A stretch of DNA of 21,515 nt from Phoronis ovalis. Lineage: Eukaryota; Phoronida; Phoronidae. Shown one piece after another: positions 9,701-19,500 of this stretch. The position numbers and the translations under genes are program-made. The notes beneath the pieces are model-generated. The model was given only the letters and a program-made list of their open reading frames with translations, was not told the origin of the DNA and ran no database searches. The stretch is taken from contig JAOXYB010100493.1 of NCBI GenBank assembly GCA_028565635.1, forward strand, positions 1-21,515, in the 5' to 3' direction. How positions within the stretch are numbered: the first letter of the stretch is position 1; the number at the start of each line of letters is the position of its first letter.

Positions 9701-11669
9701 ACCTACTTGGGTGGTACATATATATTTACCATATAGTTAAGCCCCCCCCCCCATCTAACTTTGCAGCATACTTTGTCATTTTCCAAAAAGAAACATTCAG
9801 ATTTAAAACTGTACCTGTTATTTGGGTTTGTTATCACTCCTGTTATGGTTTGAATAGCTTCAGTGTATTTATTACTCTTGGTGATCCACATGCATTTCAA
9901 AATATTAGGATGCTCCATCTTAGATAACTTGAGCAGAGCACATTTTTCCATCATCCAGTGTGTACGCCCGCTTGGTTTATAAACTTTCATTATACCTTGA
10001 AGTGTCTGTCCCATTTTTCCAGTCCATTGTATTTTGAATTTTGAAATTTCTTTATTCTGAAAAGATAGATGTATCATAATTACTTTATTACATCATGTAT
10101 TAATGTTTTTGTTTAATCTAGGTATTTAGTATTAAACTTTTTAAATGTTGAAAAAGTACCTAAATATATATAACAATTTCAGTTTCAATAAAATCATCCA
10201 GTTGTAACTTAACTAAAAACCTTTTGATTTTATTCCATAAGAATAAAGAAATAATAATCAATTTAAAAGGAAAAATATTGTACTTTGCACTAAAGAAAAA
10301 CATCTACATTCATTTAATGCTACTATGTGTCTAACCAAATTAAATGCAGTACAAGATAAAATCATATGAATGTTTTCCCGTTCCACTAAATCAGAAAAGG
10401 CTTACAAGATTACTGAAGTATGCATTCTATTAAATATTAACAGATAATGTCATTTTGGTTCATATCTTTATGCTTTATGATTAAAAGTATACTATTATGT
10501 ATAAATAAGTAAGGATTTCCTTAAATGTAACCTAATTCACATAATGATAAACAAGAGATTTGTTTCTGGTTTATATTATATTATGAAATCTCACTGACAT
10601 TTCATGAAAATAAATATTTCATGTGAACTTTGGGCAAAAAGAGTTTATAGTACATCACTTTTTTAAAATAAAAGTCTAAAGCAAATAAAAAAGAAATACT
10701 CACTTTACTTGGAATTGTAATGAGGTTTCTCAATTCTTTTGGCGATTTATCATGTAAGGGTTCCTTGTTTTTTCTATGTTTACAACTGTGACACGATTTC
10801 TTCAACAACGAAAAACTGATTGCAAAATGCACAATAGGATGGATGAGTGTTATTCCTGTTATATAGATGGATAGCAACCATACAATGATGTTAATTCCTG
10901 TCTGTGTCGGTACGAAATAGATATAAGTAAAAATGGCAAAAAAGGCTGTCCAACAAGCAGTTTCTGTAAAAAGGGCTATAGCAGTTCGTCTAGCAATTAA
11001 GTCCGCAGAGTCATCTTGTAATGTACTATCCACATTAAGTATTCTTTTACACCTTTTCCATCGTTTCTTTTTGTTGGTGAGAATGGAAACTGTATTGCAT
11101 AATAAACTGGCACAAATGGTCATCCACAATAAAATTAGCATCATAAGTGAAAAAGCCCACCCTTTTTGTCCTACTAGTCTAATGGGCAAACAAGTAAATG
11201 GTGTCTCATCAGTGAGATCAAAGACATCCACTGCCATTAATGGTAAAAATGTCAGTACTGCCGCAAAGGAAAGTTCTATCACTATTATTGTTAAAAATAA
11301 CCAACCATACCTTTTTTCAGATTTTTTTGTTATTTCTCCAAGTCGCCATTCTAGTAAAAAAACAGATGCCATTGCAAGGAAACAACAAGACATTTGAATG
11401 ATGAACATTGTGGAATATCCTGCAATTTGACATAATAAATTATCCTGGAACTCTTTTGTTAAAAGGAACAGTGCCAAACCTAATCCTTCAAGGAAATATG
11501 ACAAGTCTGTGAGTATCATAAAACATTTCATAGACACAGTTATACTTCTTGTAAATTTGAATACATGCCAGATTAGTAAAAGCACATTCAATAAAATCCC
11601 CAGTCCTGTCATTCCACTTAAACAATAATCGCTAGCACTCAGGGAATCGTCCATACTATCTGTTGCCAT
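3710..11669 (-). CDS. Class A-like 7TM receptor fused to a tyrosine-kinase-like pseudokinase (complete, 5 exons)
   Basis: Exons in transcript order are 11669-10704, 10056-9815, 8233-8041, 6266-4344 and 3796-3710, the last ending in TAA. Donors are GTGAGT, GTACAG, GTAAGT and GTAAGC; acceptors end TTTTCAG, TTTTTGCAG, TTTTTCAG and CTTTACAG. Phases match at all four introns (0, 2, 0, 0), giving 1,136 residues. The ATG has a good context (ACAAAATGG) and an in-frame TAA six codons upstream. Residues 1-290 are a seven-helix receptor without a long ectodomain, and 323-535 plus about 1091-1136 form one kinase fold. Residues about 536-1090 are a low-complexity insertion. The catalytic Asp is Asn454 and DFG is D477-F-E. 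The predicted role is a plasma-membrane receptor whose intracellular part binds signalling proteins rather than phosphorylating them; this is inferred. The ligand is unknown. The gene has not been recognised as any named family member. Confidence 0.85.
4344..6266 (-). other. Exon 4: activation segment, helix F and a roughly 550-residue insertion
   Basis: The exon encodes residues 468-1108. It opens with VKAVIGDFENSS, in which the DFG Gly is replaced by Glu (D477, F478, E479), then a short activation segment and FAPDIRSYGLILLEILT (519-535), which matches kinase helix F (DVWSFGVLLWEIxT). Residues about 536-1090 (roughly 6062-4398) are Ser/Asn/Thr/Glu-rich, without a recognised fold. Tyrosine motifs in it are YDTP (668), YSEV (714), YTGQ (758), YAQC (784), YLAM (832, a YxxM), YEVD (856) and YETI (868). 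RxxPxxP is at 586-592, and DSG starts at 754 and 820. The kinase fold resumes near NIVARGNLG (from 1095). The donor is CAG|GTAAGC; reading past it would stop six codons later. Confidence 0.8.
6422..6624. repeat. Long inverted repeat (fold-back element) in intron 3
   Basis: The left arm at 6422-6513 and right arm at 6533-6624 are reverse complements over 92 bases with four mismatches, separated by a 19-base AT-rich loop that includes CTAGTACTA. The element lies in the 1,774-base intron between exons 3 and 4 of the 7TM-pseudokinase gene and would form a long RNA hairpin in its pre-mRNA. No clear target-site duplication was seen at its edges. It is most simply a MITE or fold-back transposon relic. 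Confidence 0.85.
6625..8040. other. Remainder of intron 3
   Basis: The sequence is AT-rich with no recognisable coding segment. It is bounded by the GTAAGT donor at 8040-8035 and the acceptor just before 6266, with the fold-back element at its transcript-downstream end. Confidence 0.6.
8041..8233 (-). other. Exon 3: hinge to catalytic loop of the pseudokinase
   Basis: The exon encodes residues 403-467. The hinge and helix D read CFEHGNLRQFLQTN, matching the tyrosine-kinase pattern EYMEHGNLxxFL. Helix E reads HISLDIANGLEHLQEMKI, followed by LHNNLSTKTVWI where active kinases have HRDLxxxNVL. The catalytic Asp is therefore Asn454 and the metal-binding Asn is Thr459, so phosphotransfer is not expected. 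The exon ends in phase 0 at a consensus GTAAGT. Confidence 0.85.
8234..9814. other. Intron 2 of the 7TM-pseudokinase gene
   Basis: The intron holds an unrecognised 90-residue open frame on the minus strand (8940-8668), with no convincing splice sites or kinase-like motifs, and a degenerate repeat patch at 9527-9760. Kinase homology is continuous across the join of exons 2 and 3, so no missing exon is needed. Confidence 0.6.
9527..9760. repeat. Degenerate tandem repeat of about 60 bases ending in a C-run
   Basis: Close variants of ACCCATTTCTAGG occur at 9528, 9588 and 9647, spaced about 60 bases apart, followed by a run of 11 C at 9742-9752. The intervening sequence is strongly diverged. This looks like a relic of a dispersed repeat of the type that also gives G-run sequence at the right end of the window. 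Confidence 0.5.
9815..10056 (-). other. Exon 2: kinase N-lobe
   Basis: The exon encodes residues 323-403, joined in phase 0 to the 7TM exon. It reads FKIQWTGKMGQTLQG (a degraded glycine loop), then GIMKVYK with Lys346 as the likely beta-3 lysine, a helix-C segment, and KMEHPNILK, matching the kinase HPNIV element before beta-4. The helix-C glutamate is uncertain: the only nearby Glu (359) is offset by about three residues from the usual distance to HPN. The exon ends in phase 2 at NPNN with a GTACAG donor. Confidence 0.8.
10057..10703. other. Intron 1, joining the 7TM exon to the kinase exons
   Basis: This 647-base intron has a consensus GTGAGT donor (10703-10698) and a TTTTCAG acceptor. It is AT-rich without stable coding potential. 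A minus-strand AATAAA lies at 10234-10229, so premature polyadenylation giving a 7TM-only product is possible but unproven. Confidence 0.7.
10704..11669 (-). other. Exon 1: seven-transmembrane receptor module
   Basis: This single exon encodes residues 1-322. Hydrophobic helices lie at about 18-37, 48-70, 80-106, 122-143, 171-195, 228-252 and 259-283. Class A hallmarks that remain are Asn28 in TM1 (GILLNVLLL), Asp55 in TM2 (ILTDLSYFLEG), Cys80 at the start of TM3 paired with Cys160 in the second extracellular loop (TPFTCLPIR), and an EWR triplet at 107-109 where DRY/ERW normally sits. TM6 begins RRTAIALFTETACW. The CLP loop and TM6 recall the leucine-rich-repeat receptor (LGR/glycoprotein-hormone) branch, but no leucine-rich repeats are encoded. 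NPxxY is replaced by HPIVHF (277-282). The short third intracellular loop is basic (KKKRWKRCKR). Reading past the donor would add 33 residues and stop at 10602, so a 7TM-only form is conceivable. Confidence 0.85.
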
Positions 11670-13974
11670 TTTGTACTTCAGCAGTTAGATTTGGCAGGTC
11701 AGATTTGAAGTTGTAAAATAGCTGACTTTGCCAATCATCCAGTCTCGATCAACAGCTTTTAACAATTGTGGTTTAAAAACCCATTGCCTTCTTATTTCAT
11801 CTCTTTGAAAAATTATTGCACCTCTCTAAATAAATGTTTGTTCAGATTTTCTCAGTTTTATTTGATTTCTGATCAAAGACACATTCCTTGTGAATTAATG
11901 AAGTTTGTTATCCACTGCAATCTTGTTCAGAATCCTTTATTTCATGAATTTATTTCTTCAGAAAAGTTCATGCCTGGCATAGTATAGTATAACATCCCGG
12001 AATTATTGAAACGATATGTGCTCTTGTACAGTATCATCTCTCTTCAGGACACAAATGAATAAATGATATTTTCTGTAGCCGCAGCACGTTTCATAAAGCA
12101 AGAGCCAATTATTGATAACCTAAGGTAATGGGCCTTACTTTTGTTGTTCTCTGCGGAATATTGGATGAGATCAATTCAGCTGAAATGAAATCAATAAAAA
12201 TCATAGCTAATGATTGAGATCATTCTCAACTTAATAAAAATTATATACATGATTTCTCACTAATAAAATTATTGCTGTAAAGCCAATTTTCTATTTTTAG
12301 TTTTTCTATAGTAACCTTACAAAGATTTTAGTTTAAATTCACAGATACGCACAAGTATTATTCCTGTCACCGTAAGGTTTCTTTGTATTATAATCAGGTT
12401 CACATCAAACTCTTTTTTCTAAGCAAAATAAATTATAACTAAAAGATAAATAATACGTCTCAACAATTTACCTAAGTTAACACTGTAACAAAGTGGTTTT
12501 AACAAGAAGTTTTAAATTTAGAAATCTATAGTTTAAGAAACAAGCGATCCATAGAAATGTTCTTTTGCTAATGGAGACATAAAAATAACAGACAGCTTCT
12601 CAGTAACAAGTTGTGTATTTTTTAGCAACTTAATTCCAAATATTTGATTTAAAGTTGTACAAGGACATCTTTGTACCAAATGCCTTCCCAATCTTTTACC
12701 ATATTTACTTTTCCCTAGAGGCATAAAGTATACTATTTATCTAAGATTAGTGTATAATCCCCCATATTTGCTGTCTTTATTGCTATAATCATCATCAATT
12801 GGCAAACAAATTATCAAGCTAAAATAAACTCCCTGTTATATTCTGGATATTTCTGGATATTCCTAATTTGTTATAACATACTGTTACTTTTCATATGATC
12901 GTGATGAGCATAATAAATTGAAAGAAAAAACACTTACTTGATTCTTTGGGATAATTAATCCTTTTTGCATTTGCATGGCCATGGAGAATGCATATTTTAT
13001 CAATCCATGTTACAGTACTGCATATAGCCTTGTCTTACCATTTTGCAACAAGTGGGATCTATAGTGCATCTAACTTTACTCCAGTTAAAACTATTGACAC
13101 TAGTTGGTCTGAGTACATGGTGACAACATAAGCCTCCTACAGATTTATCAGATGCATTTATAGGATTGAAAGTAAGCCACAGTTGCCTTTGCTCTACATG
13201 GGGATGGAGCCTACCGTAAAACACCAAATTGTTTTGCCTGCAAAGTCCCCCTTTTTATGGATAGGAGATTCTCAGAAAATTCTACTATTTAAATGTTGCC
13301 TATTCAGATTTTCAGGGTAGAGCTTGTGAAACATATATATCAAATGTATATACCTCTCAAATAAAATTCTGTAACCATAGCAACAACTCACCCTAGTGAT
13401 GATCGAATTGACTGTGTTCCTTTACATAAATACTTTTAATCATTTCTGCCTACACACAATCATTTCTTTAAATAAATACAATATTGAACAAAAATTAAAT
13501 AAGGCAAATATTTGTTTGTTCACAAGTAGTACTAATACAGGATTATATTACATGCAAAATGAAAGCATAAAATTATTAGCTTTTTATAAAACCCTTGGTA
13601 ATCAAACAGTCATCAAAGGATTTTCATCTAATATCCTTATAATCCAACGTTATGTCATCAGTAGTGGAGAATAATCCATCTGCCATATTACAATACATCC
13701 CCAGGGCTGGTTGTCAGCACATGCATCCCCAGGCATTTGTTGTCCTCTGCTGAATCATACAAAAGGTATTTCATTAAATTTGAAAAACAGTGATATGTCT
13801 ATTATAATAATTTGGCTAAACTCTTATTTACTACATTTATAGTTTTTGACATTAATACATTTTTATTATATAATTATAGTTTAATAATATGTATAAAAAA
13901 TATATATTTACCTCTTGTTTACTATTTCCCATTACAGGCAAAGCGCAGGGGGGCACTGCCATCCAAAGTGGTTA
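11670..13974. other. Intergenic region upstream of the 7TM-pseudokinase gene
   Basis: The region is AT-rich and must contain the receptor promoter near 11670-12000, but no TATA box or initiator can be assigned with confidence. Short open frames at 11766-11987 (plus) and 12724-12533 (minus) have no recognisable motifs. A 199-base splice-bounded open segment at 13237-13039 on the minus strand is listed separately. Confidence 0.5.
13039..13237 (-). other. Unrecognised exon-like open segment
   Basis: The segment is flanked by an acceptor-like CTTTGCAG and a donor-like ATG|GTAAGA, is open for 66 codons in one frame, and is visibly less AT-rich than its surroundings. The peptide contains GGLCCHHVLRPT and CTIDPTCCKM, with five Cys. 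It resembles no family I can name. It may be an exon of an unseen gene, a noncoding first exon of the receptor gene, or a transposon relic. Confidence 0.2.
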
Positions 13975-14300
13975 ATATATATACATGCCGCCCTATGGGG
14001 TATGGTTTTTCAGTGTCCCTGCTTGCAACATGGTATATATATTTCAGCCCAGGACGCTCGCAACAGGATATATTTTTAGCTCACTGTCAACAACGGGTCC
14101 CGAAAATCTAACAACGGGTCCCAAAAATCATGTTTATACCTATAAAGGGGTATATATTTTGCCATGAATGTTACTAAAGATGTATGTTTTTAGCCATGTT
14201 TACTGTCAACGGGGTATGTTTTTAGCCATCTTTTTGGACAACGGGATATGTTTTTTGCCATAGCTGGTTTGCAATGGGTATAGGGTTTTGAGGGCTGGGC
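13975..14300. repeat. Degenerate short tandem repeat patch
   Basis: Variants of CAACGGGGTATGTTTTTAGC recur about every 30 bases, with the clearest copies near 14059, 14145, 14183, 14209 and 14240. Two copies of CAACGGGTCCC occur near 14093-14120. The patch is richer in G and C than its flanks and ends in a G/C-rich stretch (GGGCTGGGCCTCACCCC) near 14293. It looks like a decayed satellite or transposon-internal repeat. Confidence 0.6.
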
Positions 14301-16579
14301 CTCACCCCTGTACCATAAATTGGCTAAGTGGGCCCCCAGTAGGCAAGGCTATTATAAGGGGCTTATAAGAATATCTGTTACTTAATAGCTCACTGGCTGG
14401 TTTATCAAATGATTAAAACAATGCAATATCATAAAGATTGATAATTTCCTTTCAGATACGCTTGCTTTGCTTTATAAGGCCGCAAAAATACCAGGACAAA
14501 ACCAAACAGGAATAACCAAACAATAAAACAAAAATAAAGTATCACTGTTATCACAGCAGGGCTTTGTTTGGTGTTTATCCATAACCAAAAATATATACAT
14601 TATAATGTTGTCTTCTTAAATGAAAATATAACTTTTAATAACAAATTTCAACAATATGAGGTTCATTGTGTTTGAAATTCTTTGCAGTAACTTATTAATG
14701 TATAATAAGAAAAAGGGTATATATATATAGTTTTTGAATATAATTATGACAAAGGTGTGTCAACATTAAAATAATTTACTCCAGTTCTCTGAAGTTACAT
14801 TTCTTTGTTTTTATATTTTCCATCCAATTAGTATAGACATTCCAAAACAAGTTTTAATTAGATTTGTGTGTTTATTTGTGTACCCAGGTACTAAAGCAAA
14901 AGAACATTAAGGAATGGAGACAAATGAATATTCTATAAGCAAATCAGCAATTAACTTAGTCTATTTAAACACGAGTTGATATATTGGAATTTGTATGTGA
15001 TGCAGTAAATAATTAAACTTGGAACAGGAAATCAATAAAACAATCCGATATTAAATATTAACTTCAAGGTGTCTGAGATGAAATGAAAATGTTGATAAGT
15101 TTGGCAGACATGACCAAAACCATTTAGTGCATTTTGCAAATTATCTCCTATATCAACTATATGGCTTTATGAGAAAACCTACAATGTATATAAAACGTGT
15201 GAATTTTCTGAATGAGCCACAAATGACTATCTTGTTCAATTGTTAAGGAATTTTACACATCTACTTAATATTCAAGCAGTCTATACACATCCCAGTTAAT
15301 ACAGAAAAATGTGTGTATCAGCAAAGTTTCAGAATATGGTGCCAGTTCTTTTTTCTGATATTTTTAATTTGTTTTATAAATAACAAGTAGGAACCGTGCA
15401 ATTTCCCTTTTGCTAACCAATCAATTAGTAAGAAGCTGACATTTGTACTTTTAAAATGCCTATTAGTAAAAAAATTACACAATAAATTTGTGAGGTGTTC
15501 AGAAACAAATTTTAGTTTTTATTAATAACAGTACAATATTTAATGCCGTGGTTAAGTATTTTTGCATATGCTTGCCAAATATTGCTGTTCTAAGGTTTTA
15601 GAAGAAATTGGCCATTGAAGTTCTTTTTAACTAAAATATATTTTGCGACTGCAGGGGCACTTTTCAAAAAATGTGCTGGGATAAAAATGGTAGGACTAGT
15701 TAGATTTTTAAGAAATCCCATTCAAATGAATAATGAGAAGATCTATTTAATGCCTCTGAGCATCTATTCTTAGGAAATTTTAATAACAGCGCATTTTTCC
15801 TGGACTTGAGTCGCAAGATGCATCTGTATGCCAAAAAGTCTGTATAAGCCGTTCTACCCAAACCTTATTAATAATTCAATTATTTATTTATTTAAAGAAT
15901 GTCTGATTATTGGTTTGGTATCAAAAAGTAAGGCACAGAGCTTGCCCCTTGTATTTAAATGTTGATATGAAGAAGTTTTTCAGCCTCCAAGCAGCTAAGG
16001 CCATCTCGTGAGTGCCTTGGAAAACGTGTAGATATGAGAAAAATGCAATTAGTACATGTGAAATTTTTTTATTAATAATTTGTTTTTTTTAGACTAGTTA
16101 TTCAAGGCAATTTTTAATAAATACATAAACATAGTTTAAAAGTAATACATTTCTTTTACTTTGAACATCAATAAATTAATTATTAGACAACATACCGAAT
16201 AAATTTCACATAGTCCAAAGATATTTGCAACAATTTTTTATCAGCTCATTGCACCATGCTAACATAAATGTGAGCAAAGCATTTACCATAGGTAGCACAA
16301 GTTACTATTAAAATTTAACAAATTATAAAATACATAAGAAGATACTTTTATTTACATTGGATATTCCAAGCTATTTGATACACGGCCATGTTATAGATAA
16401 GCCAATAAAAGGGCAACACTTGATGTTAACAGTGGGTTTCAATTATTGACAACACTGCAGTAAATAAGCTGTATTAAAATTTCCAGATTTTTATTTGATT
16501 TCCAATTTCCAATTGTAACCTTGTAAGAAATAGTTGATTTGTTCAACAGCATCTGTTCCTGTTTTAAACGGTTTTAATT
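14301..16579. other. Intergenic region downstream of the LOXHD1-like gene
   Basis: The region is AT-rich with no recognisable coding sequence. Its right end is the 3' untranslated region of the LOXHD1-like gene. A minus-strand AATAAA lies at 16495-16490, about 85 bases past the stop, and further TTTATT occurrences lie to the left. Confidence 0.6.
16490..16495 (-). other. Candidate polyadenylation signal of the LOXHD1-like gene
   Basis: A canonical AATAAA on the minus strand lies about 85 bases after the TAA/TGA-bounded end of the final exon. It is the first such hexamer downstream of the stop. Confidence 0.45.
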
Positions 16580-19500
16580 CTATGTGTGTTTAAACAAAGT
16601 CTTTTTCCTACTCGGTATTAAAATCCGTTGTATCTGTCCATCACCCTCATCAGCAGCAAACCATTGTTGACAAATAAATTCATACTCATCACAATATGGT
16701 ATTTTTCTTGGTAAATGCCTGTGTCCTCTGTTAGTTTTAACTTCATTTTCACTGTCAATATCCAAATCAGTATCGTCAACAGAGTCATCGGAATCTTGAC
16801 TTTTTTCTTTTGCCTCATCTTCATCAGAAGATTCGCCAGAATCTTTTTTATGCTTTCTAGACTTCATTTTAGGCTGTTTCTGATATTTACTGGCATCTTG
16901 TCTCCATTTCTCTATCTCTTTCTTTTTTAGTGTTGTACCTTTCTCCGTATCAGAATTGTCTGAATCAATAAACTGAACACTTTTTTGACTTCCAAACAAT
17001 GAGTTACGTTTTTTAAGGCTAGATTTACTACCTTTCCTTTCAAGAGATTTGCTATGTTTCCTTTCGATGGCTTTACCCTTCTTATGTGTCACTTTCTTTT
17101 CCTCTTCATCATCATTGCCCAACAAGGATGCTCCGGACTTTGATCTAGATGTTCCAAATGGATTAAATTCCTCTTCAAATTTACTCCCTTTTCTCTTTTG
17201 TTTTTTCTCATCAACATCTTTCTTCAATTTTCTAGTTTTCCTTGTTTTAGATTTTTCATCTTCTGAATCACTAGACAAATCTGATGAGTCTGATGATTTT
17301 TTCCGATTTTTCATAATTTCTTTCGTAGACACCACATTAGACTTTTTATTTTTATCTTTTCTCGATGATGTCTTCTGCTTGTGTACTATCTTTTTCTTGT
17401 CCTCAGCATCATCTGAATCACTGTTAGGCTTTGATTTTTTCTTTAATTTCTGTTTCTTTTTATCATTATCTGATTCGCTGTCTTCAGAATCGCTATCTGA
17501 TCCTAATATTTTACTAAAGAAACCCTTCTTTTTCTTTTTAGATTTCTTTTTTCCTTCATCTGAATCGCTGCACTCCTCCTTATCACTATCCTTCCTTCCT
17601 TGTTTCTTTTTTCTTTCCTTTTTCTCTTCTTTTGATTCATTGTCTTCAGAGTGTTTATCCTTTAGCTCTAACACCCTCGTTTTAATTTCATTAGATGGTA
17701 AAAATCTTTTAACTATGACCTATAAGACAACATAAATCACCTTAGTTTCATTGCCATGCAATTGATGCATAAATCTTTATGTAATTTTAAATTAACAACA
17801 GTTATTTCCATATGCGTTAAAAGAATGAAAAAATGTTTTTATTAAAACGACACTTAGTCTACAAATGGTTATGAGCCACAATTTAATGATACAAAAGAAT
17901 ATCCATAGTCAGCCTTTCCTTTTTTCTTAATAATAAGAATTATATCTATACAGAAATGCTTTTTGAACGAATCGTATAGTTTTTGTGACAATTTGATGAG
18001 TATTTGAAATTCATTTATTGATTGATGTTTATTTTTTACAAGTATCAATAAAGCTCACCTTATCCAGGAACCAGCCAGCACCTAGGCCAGCATTATCATG
18101 ACCAATCATAATCTTCTGAATTAGACCAACATCTCTCACATCAAACTAAAAAAGAAAAGCATTTTTCATGAATCTGAGTCACATGGAATCAACAACATAG
18201 ATTATGCTTCTTTCACATGTTAACATTCGTAAATGTTCTCAATAGCTTTTAGGTGTTTTCCTTATTCCAAATTTTACCTTTTTATTAAGTTTGTACAAAC
18301 TAATTTGTTATTGCAACATTTTTTTATTCTTGTCATTAGCTCTCTTCAAAACATTATACTTATATGTTTATTAAGAAGTGGTGCTATTCTGAATTTTCTG
18401 AGTCATTTTCCAATAATCTGCTTAAGGTGGCATAAAAATGGCAATTCTGGGCTTTTAACTTCAACTGTAATACTAAATAACTTACTTGAAATTTGTCTAC
18501 TTGATTTCTCTCAAATGGATCCGCATGATTTCCTTTTTCTGCAGTCAATGGTAATAGCTTTGTTTTCCCTTTCTTGCCAAACATCTGAAGGAATACATTT
18601 GCATTGGTTCCTGCCATCATCTTGTCTCCCGTGTAGATGTTAAATTCAAATGGGACTGTGCCACCTAGAATAGTGAATCTCAAATGTTAAAAAGTTACAC
18701 TTAGAAAAGGAGAAAGGAAACAGCAACTATATCAGTAGGTGGTGTTTGAAACACATAACCAGCAATAATGACAGGTGAGAAATGTAAATTCAAGTGAAAT
18801 GTACATAAAAACATTAAGATTAGAAAAACTATAAATCTAAAAAAAATTTTCTTTTGTGCTTACTTTTTTCATTTCTTTTGCTTTGTTCAATATCAGCTTT
18901 AGTTGCACCTCTCGCTGCAATATCCCGCCATAGTTCACCATCTCCTTCATCTCTAGCTAACCAGTCATGACATGGGAACAGGTATTTATTCGACTTGTCC
19001 TCTGTGTCGACAATGACAACTTTTTCTAAAAACCAACCTGCAGCAATGCCTGTGCCATCATGTTCAATCCTTCAAGGAAAAGTTATAAGGTAATGTTTAT
19101 CAGTGTCTTACTGTTTTGCTTTACATTTTCAAAAGACAGTTAATTTGTGAACATGTCCATCTGACATCATAATACCACAGTCTATGATATTATAATTATA
19201 TGTAGTCGTATAAATAATATTCCTATATTATATTCAGTCCTATAAATCCATTAAGGTTACATAGACTAAAGACAATTATAACCTAATTATATTTTCAATT
19301 AACTAAGCTCATGGTATTTCTCTTAGATGTTTTCAAATTATGTCTGATTGCATAGAAATGCAACAAAATGTCAAATTTCTCGAATTGCTTCACACTCACA
19401 TTGACGTTTTGATTTTTTTTTCATTTTTTTTACTTTAACACTAAGTTGTACCTATAAATGAGTGTCAAGGAGATTTTGCATACCCTCCATTGGGGAAAAT

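Noticed and set aside
9427-9719. Two overlapping minus-strand frames as coding sequence
   Set aside because: They fall in the degenerate 60-base repeat patch and in two competing frames, with no domain signal.
10933-11397. 154-residue plus-strand open frame
   Set aside because: It is antisense to the 7TM exon; the minus frame has seven hydrophobic helices and conserved residues.
17049-17735. 228-residue plus-strand frame rich in Ser and Phe that resembles a membrane protein
   Set aside because: It is the reverse complement of Lys/Asp/Glu-rich coding sequence, which always gives Phe/Ser/Leu-rich shadows.
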